Source: CAYURR01 sp964446745
GTDB taxonomy: Bacteria; Bacillota; Clostridia; Lachnospirales; WQUN01
Direction of reading: 5' to 3'
Assembly: GCA_964446745.1 (NCBI GenBank)
Contig: CAYURR010000025.1
Location: 1 to 23,262 of the forward strand
Length of the DNA: 23,262 bases
How positions within the stretch are numbered: position 1 is the stretch's first letter; each line of letters opens with the position of its first letter. The translations under genes and the position numbers were made by a program. The notes below the pieces were generated by a model that had not been told where the DNA came from, ran no database searches, and worked only from the letters and a program-made list of their open reading frames with translations. Below, piece after piece: positions 7,097-13,969 of the stretch.

Positions 7097-8092
7097 ATGA
7101 AAGTAATAGGCGAAGCCCTGCCCAACATGCCTTGGGAGGAAATGCCGGAAAAGCTCAAGAGCTCAGATGTACCATTTTGGAGATACAGCGGGAACCCGAT
7201 CATCAAGCGCGACCAGATACCGACATCAAACTCGATCTTCAACAGCGCGGTAGTACCGTTTGAGGGAAAGTATGCGGGTGTATTCCGCTGTGACAGCAAG
7301 GCTCTGTCGATGAATATCTTCGCTGGCTTTTCAGACGATGCTATCAACTGGAACATCAATCATGAGCCGATCACATTTGTGGGTGCTGATCCCGAGGTTC
7401 TCAATTACGAATATCGTTACGACCCTCGTGTATGCTTCATTGAGGACCGTTACTACATAACCTGGTGCAACGGCTACCATGGCCCGACAATCGGCGTAGC
7501 ATATACCTACGATTTCAAGACTTTCACACAGCTCGAGAATGCGTTCCTGCCATTTAACAGAAACGGTGTAATGTTCCCGAGAAAGATCGACGGCAAGTTC
7601 TGTATGTTAAGCCGCCCGAGCGATAACGGCCATACACCGTTCGGCGACATCTTCGTGAGCTTTAGCCCGGATATGGAGCACTGGGGCAAGCACCGTCATG
7701 TATTTAGCACCGTCAGGAGCAACGATAGTGCATGGCAGTCCACAAAGGTTGGCGCAGGTCCGATCCCGATTGAGACAGACGAGGGATGGTTGCTGCTGTA
7801 TCACGGCGTGTTGACCTCTTGCAACGGATATGTCTATCGTATCGGTGCGGCCATACTGGATCTCGAGGAGCCATGGAAGGTCAAATACCGCAGCGCGTTC
7901 TACCTGATGGGACCCGAGGAGTCATATGAGCTCACAGGCGACGTGCCAAACGTCACATTCCCATGTGCGGCACTCTGCGACGCACCGTCAGGCCGTATCG
8001 CCATGTATTATGGTTGCGCAGATACTGTCACAGGCATAGCTTTCTCAACCGTTGACAGAATAGTTGATTATGTAAAGAAGCACGCACTGTAA
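7097..8092 (+). CDS. GH130 beta-1,4-mannooligosaccharide phosphorylase (RaMP2-like)
   Basis: A 331-aa cytoplasmic glycoside phosphorylase that should release mannose 1-phosphate from beta-mannosides using phosphate. Sequence features typical of GH130 include WRYSGNPII, SNSIFNSAVVPFEGKYAGVF, the ADPE / YDPRV segment with the likely proton-donor Asp109, TWCNGYHGPTIGVAYT, NRNGVMFPRKIDGKF, LSRPSDNGHTPFGDIF, a KVGAGPIPIETDEGW stretch and a DVPNVTFPCA end. From memory of the family this pattern is closest to the R. albus RaMP2-type enzymes (mannooligosaccharide phosphorylase) and less like mannosylglucose phosphorylase, but this should be confirmed by alignment. AAGGAGG at 7083-7089 lies seven bases before ATG. 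It is divergent from a sulfatase and ends at a long hairpin. A beta-mannanase and an epimerase would be expected elsewhere in the genome. Confidence 0.92.
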   Translation: MKVIGEALPNMPWEEMPEKLKSSDVPFWRYSGNPIIKRDQIPTSNSIFNSAVVPFEGKYAGVFRCDSKALSMNIFAGFSDDAINWNINHEPITFVGADPEVLNYEYRYDPRVCFIEDRYYITWCNGYHGPTIGVAYTYDFKTFTQLENAFLPFNRNGVMFPRKIDGKFCMLSRPSDNGHTPFGDIFVSFSPDMEHWGKHRHVFSTVRSNDSAWQSTKVGAGPIPIETDEGWLLLYHGVLTSCNGYVYRIGAAILDLEEPWKVKYRSAFYLMGPEESYELTGDVPNVTFPCAALCDAPSGRIAMYYGCADTVTGIAFSTVDRIVDYVKKHAL

Positions 8093-8095
8093 ACA

Positions 8096-8154
8096 AAAAA
8101 AGGATTTGCACGGATTTTAAACAAATGTTTATAAATCTGTGCAAATCCTTTTTT
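8096..8154. terminator. Bidirectional terminator hairpin built from the ATCCGTG repeat
   Basis: Positions 8096-8117 pair with 8133-8154 in a 22-bp stem with a single G-U pair and a 15-base loop. The left arm starts with six A and the right arm ends with six T, so it can end transcripts of both the GH130 gene (plus strand) and the convergent LysM gene (minus strand). The stem sequence (AGGATTTGCACGGATTT) is the dispersed repeat facing an inverted copy of itself. Confidence 0.75.
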
Positions 8155-8173
8155 ATCCGTGTAGGTCCATGGT
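8133..8173 (+). repeat. Second copy of the dispersed ATCCGTG repeat
   Basis: This stretch aligns without gaps to 4226-4266 with 32 of 41 identities, sharing ATCxGTGCAAATCC, ATCCGTGT and TCCxTGGT blocks. Its first half forms the right arm of the terminator hairpin. The rest (ATCCGTGTAGGTCCATGG) continues towards the LysM gene end. Confidence 0.7.
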
Positions 8174-8186
8174 ATGGTTTTGATTT

Positions 8187-9521
8187 TTACTTTTTTGTTC
8201 CGACCTCTACAACCTGTGGTACGGGTTCGGATATAGTCTTTCGGCCGATCTCCTTGCGCGGTTCAGTCTCGAATCCGTTTACACGTATGATCTCGTATGT
8301 GACATCACTTTGACCGTCTTTACCGGTTTGTATTACCTTTTGATAGTTCTTGGGCTGGTTGGGATTTGCACGTTGCTGTGTCTGAGCCTTTTCAGGTTCT
8401 GTCAGCGTGATCTCCTCGATGGTCTTGACAGAGAGTAGAGGGTTTTGCTTCAGATAGTTGATCCTCTGCCCTACACGTATCGTTGAGGTTGCGGAGAGCC
8501 CTTCATTGGCCGCGAGCAGATCGTTAAACGACATACCGAGGGTTTGAGCTATCTTGCTCAGGTTGTCGCCGTCTTTTACGATATATTGATCTACTACCTC
8601 AGAATGGGCAGACAGGCGTTCCGTGGCGACCTCGGTTGAATCTATATCTTCCTTCTTTAAGAAGACAGGTTTTTTTTCTACCTTATCTACAAACTCGGCT
8701 TTAGTTATGTTTTGGCCCGGTTGCTTAAATGTGTCAAGGATCGCATTTAATATGTTATCCGCCTCGGCTTCGTTCTTTACTGTTGCGATTTCTGTTCCGT
8801 TGACGGTAATAGTTGTGGCTTCTACCCTGTACGTAAGGCTCGACGCGACGTCTATTACCACGGCTTCGAATGTACTTATGTTCTTTTTAGCCGCATGTAT
8901 AGGTTCGATTGTGATTACCTCGTTTACTTCGACGGGTGCGCCCTGTTCAGTTTCGAGAAAGGATTTGGCGTTGTCGAGCAAAAAGGTATCTGTCATATCC
9001 TTGGTGAACGGGATATTACCGATGAATTTATCGCCCACCGAGACCTTGAATGCGTTTTTCTGAGTTAGAACCATCATCGATACAATGATCGCTATGATGA
9101 TCGCAACGGACGCAAGACCCGGCAGTATGATGGGCAAGTATTTTTGCATCATACGCGTACGTCGTACCCGCGATCGTTTGCTGTGTCGGGCGTGCTGAGT
9201 TTGCGTTGTAACATGCTGCATGCTGTGTTGGGAACGCGAGCCGTTCGGTACACGGTCAGTAACTTGGGGGATGCGCGTGGTTCCCTGCGGAACGCGCCCT
9301 GTATTCTGGGGTATGCGTCCGGTTGTACGTGGCACACGCCCCGTACTCTCAGACGGCAGACGAGGCAAGGTTTGAGTCGGGGAATGCTGTATCGGTATAC
9401 GCTGCGTCCTTTGAGACACCTGAGGTAGCTTTTGTGTGGCCCCTTTCGGGATGCGTGTAGGTTTCGGCAGCGGTTTGAGCTCTACATGATTGTTTTCTGA
9501 GCCATTGTCTTGCCTTGGCAT
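8187..9521 (-). CDS. LysM-G5 membrane protein with Pro/Arg heptad-repeat tail, no peptidase domain
   Basis: A 444-aa type II membrane protein. Residues 1-125 are disordered and basic, containing five heptads of the form T-G-R-(V/I)-P-x-x (60-94) plus looser relatives before them. A membrane helix lies at about 128-152. Outside are two mixed alpha/beta segments of the kind that precede LysM in clostridial cell-wall peptidases (155-300), one LysM domain at about 312-357 (YIVKDGDNLSKIAQTLGMSF) and a G5 domain at about 361-444. Related proteins commonly carry a C-terminal M23 metallopeptidase; this one stops after G5, so it probably binds peptidoglycan without cutting it. The ATG at 9521 is chosen because GGGGGAG at 9534-9528 is six bases upstream; TTG at 9536 and ATG at 9527 fit worse. 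It follows the SLH gene by 28 bp and is probably in its operon. Confidence 0.85.
   Translation of the reverse strand: MPRQDNGSENNHVELKPLPKPTRIPKGATQKLPQVSQRTQRIPIQHSPTQTLPRLPSESTGRVPRTTGRIPQNTGRVPQGTTRIPQVTDRVPNGSRSQHSMQHVTTQTQHARHSKRSRVRRTRMMQKYLPIILPGLASVAIIIAIIVSMMVLTQKNAFKVSVGDKFIGNIPFTKDMTDTFLLDNAKSFLETEQGAPVEVNEVITIEPIHAAKKNISTFEAVVIDVASSLTYRVEATTITVNGTEIATVKNEAEADNILNAILDTFKQPGQNITKAEFVDKVEKKPVFLKKEDIDSTEVATERLSAHSEVVDQYIVKDGDNLSKIAQTLGMSFNDLLAANEGLSATSTIRVGQRINYLKQNPLLSVKTIEEITLTEPEKAQTQQRANPNQPKNYQKVIQTGKDGQSDVTYEIIRVNGFETEPRKEIGRKTISEPVPQVVEVGTKK
9240..9344 (-). repeat. Five 21-bp coding repeats (T-G-R-V-P-x-x heptads)
   Basis: The encoded heptads are TGRVPRT, TGRIPQN, TGRVPQG, TTRIPQV and TDRVPNG, in the cytoplasmic tail of the LysM-G5 protein. 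The DNA copies differ at many third positions, so they are old or selected at protein level and are not a recent slippage expansion. Confidence 0.8.
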
Positions 9522-9527
9522 GGGCAT

Positions 9528-9534
9528 CTCCCCC
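9528..9534 (-). promoter_or_regulatory. Ribosome binding site deciding the LysM-G5 start
   Basis: GGGGGAG on the minus strand sits directly against the first ATG (9527) but six bases from the second ATG (9521). The second is therefore the better start. Confidence 0.6.
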
Positions 9535-9549
9535 AATATCTACAGTAGG

Positions 9550-11625
9550 TTATAACAGTACGGTCACCGATTTAGCTACGGTGTTGCTGTTAGGCGAAAA
9601 TACGATGTATACCTTGTTTCCGGTCTTTATACCGCTCAACTGGATGCGATTACCCGAAGTGGAGCTCAGATATACCGTAGACGCATTTAATGTTACTTCC
9701 TTTGAAGCGCCGGAGCCGTCACCCATCGATACCACTATCGCGTTGGACTTGATGCTTGAGACTATACCCGTGATGTTGCTCAGCGGCGCGTCCTGCAGCA
9801 CCGTAACACTTTCAACCTCATTGCTATCAAGCTTCATGGCTATCTTCATGCCGATGCGCAGTGCGTAGACATCGATCGGGCTGTTTATTACATTGTAGGT
9901 CTGTGTGCCGGTTTCTGTCTTTACGACGATATTGTGTGCTTCCTTTTTAATGCTGATATCCTCGATCGTGCCCTCGATATTAGACTTGATGCTCAGCGCG
10001 TAGAGATCCTTGATCTTCTCATACTCGGTAACAAAATCAACCGTGTCGCCTACACGCAGACTGCCCCATGAAGCCAAGAGGCCGTTGCGAGTGATGAATG
10101 AGTTGTTATTGATGTTATAAATGCTGTTCGCACCGCTTTTGTCTTTAATCACGACGATTTGGGTGATGCCGTCTGATAATACACGTTTGTCGGATATTGT
10201 ATAACCCTTGAAGCTGCGTGTGCGCTCCTCGATGCGTAACGAAGTACAGTTGTTGCCCGTAACGTGCAGTGTTACTACATCGCCGTTTGCTATATCGCCG
10301 AAGGTTACGTTGACGGCACCCTTTACGATATTTGCTGACGCGTCAAACGTATATTTACGCTTTTCCATAATCAGGTTACCGTCGTTTGAAAGCATGCGTA
10401 CATTCACGGTAATAGAATTGTCCGAATAGGCCTTTGAGTCCACCGTGCCTTCTATAAGACCTAGGCTTGGGGCCTGTGTCGGATCGGGTGTCGGAGCTGT
10501 TGTTGCTATCGGTGCGGTCGTAGGGACGGGTGTAGCAGTAGCCACCGGAGCCATTGTCGGCACCGGTGCTGTCGGATCCGGAATAGCGTTTGTACCGCCG
10601 GTCTGAAGCGACACTAGCGCGTCGTTTTTAATCACACCCAGTACGTCCATGCCTTCCTTGAGATCCGAGACAGCCTTAGCTGTGTTGTTGATTGTCACGG
10701 CGATCTCAGGCGACATCTTAAATATCTTTTTTGTACTGCCCGATATGATCTGAACCGCATTTAATGAAGGGTAGAACTTGTCTATCTTACCGACGACCGT
10801 ATCTACCTGTGTGTTGGTATTGTTTGGGGGGCTTGTGCTGGTGTTTTGATTTGCATTGTTGCTTGTATTTGCGTTCGCATTTGTATTTGAGCTTGTATTG
10901 TTACCGTTTGAAGTGCTCAGAGCGAGCGTACGATCAAGCATGATCGCAAGCGAGGCGCGAACTACCGCGCCGTTCGGTGCAAAATTACCCTTTTCATCGG
11001 GGCTTATGACGCCGAGACTTTTCATATAGTAGACATAGGGCTTCGCTGCAGCCGATATGCTTGCGTCATCGTTAAAGTCGCTCTTGTATTTTAACGTGAG
11101 TGCATCATTCTGCTTATTGATTAAGCGCGTGAGGAATATACAGGCCTCTTGGCGAGAGAGTGCGCGCATGCGTTGCTCGCCGCTCGTGTCTTTTATTACA
11201 AACTGACTCAGATCGGACTCGGTCAATATCCCTTTTTCAAGCAAGAAGCTGACTTCTTTATCCGTAGTGGATATCCATTTGGTGAAGGCCTTTGCGTAGT
11301 TTGCTAGCATAGGCTTAAACTTGTTATAAGCTGCATCGAAAAAGATGCGCTCCTCGGCTGTCTGGTTCGTATACTTGTAACCCGCGGCGATGGCGAGCGT
11401 CTTTGCGGTGTCAAACTTGTTGATCATATCATTGGGCTTGAAGTTGCCCGAGGTATCACCGACCATGAGCCCCTTATCTGAAACGGCCATAACTGATGTA
11501 TAAGCCCAGTGCCCTGACGGGACGTCCTTATAAGCGGTGGCCGAAAACGCCGGCGACACGGCGGACAGCAACAGTGATGCCGTCATGATCGCGGTGGCGC
11601 AGACCCTTTTTAGCGGACAAAACAT
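9550..11625 (-). CDS. SLH-domain surface protein with beta-domain repeats
   Basis: A 691-aa exported protein. Residues 1-29 are a signal peptide (basic end, hydrophobic MTASLLLSAV, cleavage likely after AFSA). Three SLH-type segments follow: about 32-80 (YKDVPSGHWAYTSV), 115-170 (more diverged) and 180-233 (SDFNDDASISAAAKPYVYYM). These would anchor it to pyruvylated secondary cell-wall polymer. An Asn/Ser/Thr linker (about 236-273) and a Pro/Thr linker (about 350-385) separate small beta domains. At least four related units begin GKID, GTVD, GTIE and GIVS and each ends in a DxVxFV-like strand. GGAGG lies seven bases before the ATG at 11625. It is downstream of ispE with its own predicted promoter and 28 bp upstream of the LysM-G5 gene. 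A structural S-layer or wall-organising role is inferred; no enzyme motif was found. Confidence 0.87.
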   Translation of the reverse strand: MFCPLKRVCATAIMTASLLLSAVSPAFSATAYKDVPSGHWAYTSVMAVSDKGLMVGDTSGNFKPNDMINKFDTAKTLAIAAGYKYTNQTAEERIFFDAAYNKFKPMLANYAKAFTKWISTTDKEVSFLLEKGILTESDLSQFVIKDTSGEQRMRALSRQEACIFLTRLINKQNDALTLKYKSDFNDDASISAAAKPYVYYMKSLGVISPDEKGNFAPNGAVVRASLAIMLDRTLALSTSNGNNTSSNTNANANTSNNANQNTSTSPPNNTNTQVDTVVGKIDKFYPSLNAVQIISGSTKKIFKMSPEIAVTINNTAKAVSDLKEGMDVLGVIKNDALVSLQTGGTNAIPDPTAPVPTMAPVATATPVPTTAPIATTAPTPDPTQAPSLGLIEGTVDSKAYSDNSITVNVRMLSNDGNLIMEKRKYTFDASANIVKGAVNVTFGDIANGDVVTLHVTGNNCTSLRIEERTRSFKGYTISDKRVLSDGITQIVVIKDKSGANSIYNINNNSFITRNGLLASWGSLRVGDTVDFVTEYEKIKDLYALSIKSNIEGTIEDISIKKEAHNIVVKTETGTQTYNVINSPIDVYALRIGMKIAMKLDSNEVESVTVLQDAPLSNITGIVSSIKSNAIVVSMGDGSGASKEVTLNASTVYLSSTSGNRIQLSGIKTGNKVYIVFSPNSNTVAKSVTVLL

Positions 11626-11694
11626 ATAATAACCTCCGTTTGTTATGTAATTTATAGCGTCATATAGTAAGAATAAATCCAGTCACTTTTCAGC

Positions 11695-11723
11695 ATTGTA
11701 AGACAAGTCTACAATTTATGCAA
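11695..11723 (-). promoter_or_regulatory. Predicted promoter of the SLH/LysM-G5 operon
   Basis: On the minus strand TTGCAT (11723-11718) and TACAAT (11700-11695) are separated by 17 bp: a weak -35 and a 5/6 match at -10. It lies in the 115-bp gap between ispE and the SLH gene and leaves a leader of roughly 60 bases. Confidence 0.4.
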
Positions 11724-11740
11724 TAGGATTAACATAAATG

Positions 11741-12601
11741 TCATATTTTTACAGGAAAAATCTCCCTGATTTTCGGGAATCTGTCGCCAATAGAGTGCGC
11801 GGCGTTTTCAGCGTGCTTTCGACTTTCGAAATATCCAAATACAGACGGCCCGCTACCGCTCATCAAAACCCCCATAGCACCGGCATCCCTCATTGCGTTT
11901 TTAATATCGCTGATGATCGGATGCTTTTTTTCTGTGACGGTTTCGAGAACGTTGCCGAGGTTACTGGCTATCTGCAGTGTGTTGCATTCAGCCAGCGCGG
12001 AAAAGAGTTTATTGAAATCCGGATGGGTTTGTACCTCATCAAGCGAGAAATTTGAAAATGCCCATGCGGTCGAGACACTGATAGAGGGCTTTACGATCAA
12101 AAGGTCGGCATCAGGATGCTTGGGCAACGGTGAGAGAATATCGCCTATACCCTCAGCGTATTGAGTACCGCCCGCGACGCAGAATGGCACATCCGCCCCG
12201 AAGCGTTTACCTATGACAGCCAGAGCCTCCTTATCAAGGCCCAAACCGAACATCCGATTGATCGCAACGAGCGTCTGCGCGCAATCGCTGCTGCCGCCGC
12301 CCAGGCCGGCAGCTACCGGGATATTCTTCTCGAGATCAATAGAAAGCCCGTACGGTAAATCGTAGGCGCTTAGCATGTATTCGGCGGCCTTTACGATCAG
12401 ATTGCGGTTATCGACGGGCAACCATGGCTTGTTGGCTGTCAAAGTGATTTTTCTTTCGGGTATTTTTTTAATGAATATGCGATCGGAGAGTGAGACGCTT
12501 TGCATGATCATTTTCATGTCATGGTAGCCGTCCTCTCTCTTGCGTGTGATATCTAGTGCTATGTTTATCTTGGCATATGCCCTTGTCTCTATTCGGTCCA
12601 T
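11741..12601 (-). CDS. ispE: 4-diphosphocytidyl-2-C-methyl-D-erythritol kinase IspE
   Basis: A 286-aa GHMP-family kinase of the MEP isoprenoid pathway. It phosphorylates CDP-methylerythritol at the 2-hydroxyl using ATP in the cytoplasm. Visible motifs are AYAKINIALDI with Lys11, the glycine-rich ATP loop PVAAGLGGGSSD (95-106), the catalytic Asp137 in GADVPF and the third GHMP motif LMSGSGPSVFGYF near the C-terminus. Length is normal for the family. GAGGAGGG lies five bases before the ATG. The gene is divergent from yhaM (start codons about 115 bp apart) and upstream of the SLH gene. It feeds undecaprenyl-phosphate synthesis, which fits loosely with the wall genes that follow, but no direct link can be shown. 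Confidence 0.96.
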   Translation of the reverse strand: MDRIETRAYAKINIALDITRKREDGYHDMKMIMQSVSLSDRIFIKKIPERKITLTANKPWLPVDNRNLIVKAAEYMLSAYDLPYGLSIDLEKNIPVAAGLGGGSSDCAQTLVAINRMFGLGLDKEALAVIGKRFGADVPFCVAGGTQYAEGIGDILSPLPKHPDADLLIVKPSISVSTAWAFSNFSLDEVQTHPDFNKLFSALAECNTLQIASNLGNVLETVTEKKHPIISDIKNAMRDAGAMGVLMSGSGPSVFGYFESRKHAENAAHSIGDRFPKIREIFPVKI

Positions 12602-12649
12602 TTAGGCCCTCCTCGGGTGTAATATTCTGTTGAATAAATCTATTGAACA

Positions 12650-12678
12650 TTGACAGTATTCTATATTTCGCTTATTCT
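12650..12678 (+). promoter_or_regulatory. Predicted promoter of the yhaM operon
   Basis: A perfect TTGACA (12650-12655), a 17-bp spacer and TATTCT (12673-12678, 4/6) form a vegetative-type promoter. The predicted start near 12685 gives a leader of about 33 bases before the GTG at 12718. This also argues against the upstream in-frame ATG at 12643, which would lie before the promoter. Confidence 0.55.
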
Positions 12679-12717
12679 TTATGCAATATAAATGTTTTTA
12701 CGGGAAGGACGCAAACA

Positions 12718-13659
12718 GTGAAATTTATCGCGGATTTTAAAGAGGATGACCATATCACAGACCATTATTATTGCCGTCAGAAGCAGAGCTTAAAGACACG
12801 CGCGGACAAGACATATCTGTCACTGACGCTGCAGGACAAAACAGGGCAAATCGAGGCGAAGGTCTGGGACATGAACAATGATATCGCTTCATTTGATGAG
12901 CGTGACTACATAAAGATAGACGGTGTCGTACTCTGCTATCAGAATGCGCTGCAGCTAAAGGTCATGAAGATCAGAAAGAGTCGCGAGGGCGAGTTCGACC
13001 CGGTAGACTATATGCCGTCCACGGACAAGGATATCGCTGAACTATATAAGCAGCTGAATCACTATATAAACTCGATAGAAAATAATTATATAAAAACCGT
13101 AACACAGAATATCCTAATAAAGAACGAATATATTAATAGAACACTAAAGAGTCACTCGGCCGCGAAGAATTTGCATCATAGTTACCTCGGCGGGCTGTTG
13201 GAGCATACGGTGAGTGTAGCGAGCATATGTGATTTCATGAGTACGCATTATAAAAATGTAAAACGTGATCTTTTGATTGCGACGGCCCTGTTGCATGACA
13301 TCGGCAAGGTGTTCGAGCTCTCTCCATTTCCCGATAATGACTATACGGATGAAGGTCAGCTCGTCGGACATATCGTGATCTGCTCGGAGCTTATCGAGAT
13401 AGAAGCTCGTAAGATACCAAACTTTCCGGCGCGCCTCAAGAATCTGTTGAAGCACTCGATACTCGCGCACCATGGCGAATACGAATACGCATCACCCAAA
13501 AGACCCAAGACTATAGAGGCATATATCCTCCACTGCGCCGACAACATGGACGCAAAGATTAAGTTCTTTGAGGAGACTGTCGTATCGACTACCTCACAGA
13601 CCAACTGGATAGGATATAACAAGCTACTCGCACGCAATATTACTAAATCGGATTGGTAA
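12718..13659 (+). CDS. yhaM: 3'-5' exoribonuclease YhaM family (OB fold + HD domain)
   Basis: A 313-aa exonuclease, the same size as Bacillus YhaM (about 314). The N-terminal OB fold (about 10-90; KTYLSLTLQDKTGQIEAKVW) binds nucleic acid, and the HD hydrolase domain carries LEHT (His163) and LLHDIGK (His193-Asp194) for metal binding. YhaM-type enzymes trim RNA 3' ends and also degrade single-stranded DNA. The start is taken as GTG 12718: AAGGA at 12705-12709 is eight bases upstream, the protein then begins MKFIADFKEDD as in the family, and a promoter lies just before it. ATG at 12643 would add 25 residues unlike the family. It is the first gene of a plus-strand operon and is followed within 16 bp by the split Cas4-like nuclease. 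Confidence 0.93.
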   Translation: MKFIADFKEDDHITDHYYCRQKQSLKTRADKTYLSLTLQDKTGQIEAKVWDMNNDIASFDERDYIKIDGVVLCYQNALQLKVMKIRKSREGEFDPVDYMPSTDKDIAELYKQLNHYINSIENNYIKTVTQNILIKNEYINRTLKSHSAAKNLHHSYLGGLLEHTVSVASICDFMSTHYKNVKRDLLIATALLHDIGKVFELSPFPDNDYTDEGQLVGHIVICSELIEIEARKIPNFPARLKNLLKHSILAHHGEYEYASPKRPKTIEAYILHCADNMDAKIKFFEETVVSTTSQTNWIGYNKLLARNITKSDW

Positions 13660-13675
13660 GACTGGATTGGTGAAA

Positions 13676-13969
13676 ATGAAATTCAACGTATCCGCACGCG
13701 AAATCAATTCATTTGTCTTTTGCCCGTATCAATGGTATTACGAACGTGTATATGGCAAAGCGCGCATAAGCGAGATGCGCAGGGAGCTTTTGGGAAACAC
13801 GGGACGCATAGACCCCACCAAGAGCGCGTTTGCGAGAGGCAATGAGTACCACGAGAAATTTCTGCCGAGGATGCGTATGCGCTTTGCTCTGATTGCGATA
13901 TTGATATCCGCTCTGATACTTGGGGCTTTGTGGGTGGTTTTGTATATGCGGGGGGCGGGCATATGGTAG
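13676..13969 (+). CDS. N-terminal half of a split, membrane-bound Cas4-like nuclease
   Basis: A 97-aa protein whose first 60 residues match the N-terminal part of Cas4/RecB-like nucleases. INSFVFCPYQWYYE holds the first cluster cysteine (Cys16), and FARGNEYHEKF holds the motif I histidine (His59). A strong membrane helix follows (about 69-90, FALIAILISALILGALWVVLY) and the frame stops six residues later. It contains no PD-(D/E)XK core. That core and the other cysteines are in the next gene, whose ATG (13963) overlaps this stop (ATGGTAG). The start is uncertain: ATG 13676 is used, but TTG 13667 and GTG 13670 are in frame and none has a good ribosome site. Either the halves assemble in the membrane, or a -1 shift on the six-G run at 13950-13955 fuses them, or a base is missing in the assembly. 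Confidence 0.72.
   Translation: MKFNVSAREINSFVFCPYQWYYERVYGKARISEMRRELLGNTGRIDPTKSAFARGNEYHEKFLPRMRMRFALIAILISALILGALWVVLYMRGAGIW
13950..13955 (+). other. Six-G run at the junction of the split nuclease frames
   Basis: In the upstream frame this region reads CGG GGG GCG GGC ATA TGG TAG. A -1 slip on the G run, or one extra G, would lead into the downstream frame as GGC GGG CAT ATG GTA and give one protein of about 305 aa. The run is a possible frameshift site and also a possible assembly error. Confidence 0.5.

Noticed and set aside
8125..8313. Short plus-strand open frame after the GH130 gene
   Set aside because: It begins inside the terminator hairpin and runs antisense through the LysM-G5 gene end; no ribosome site.
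12643..12717. N-terminal extension of YhaM from ATG 12643
   Set aside because: It lies before the predicted promoter, lacks a ribosome site and is unlike the family N-terminus; GTG 12718 fits better.
12728..12740. CGGATTTTAAA in the yhaM start as a further repeat copy
   Set aside because: Only 11 bases match the left arm at 8111-8121, the ATCCGTG core is absent and the residues are as expected for YhaM.
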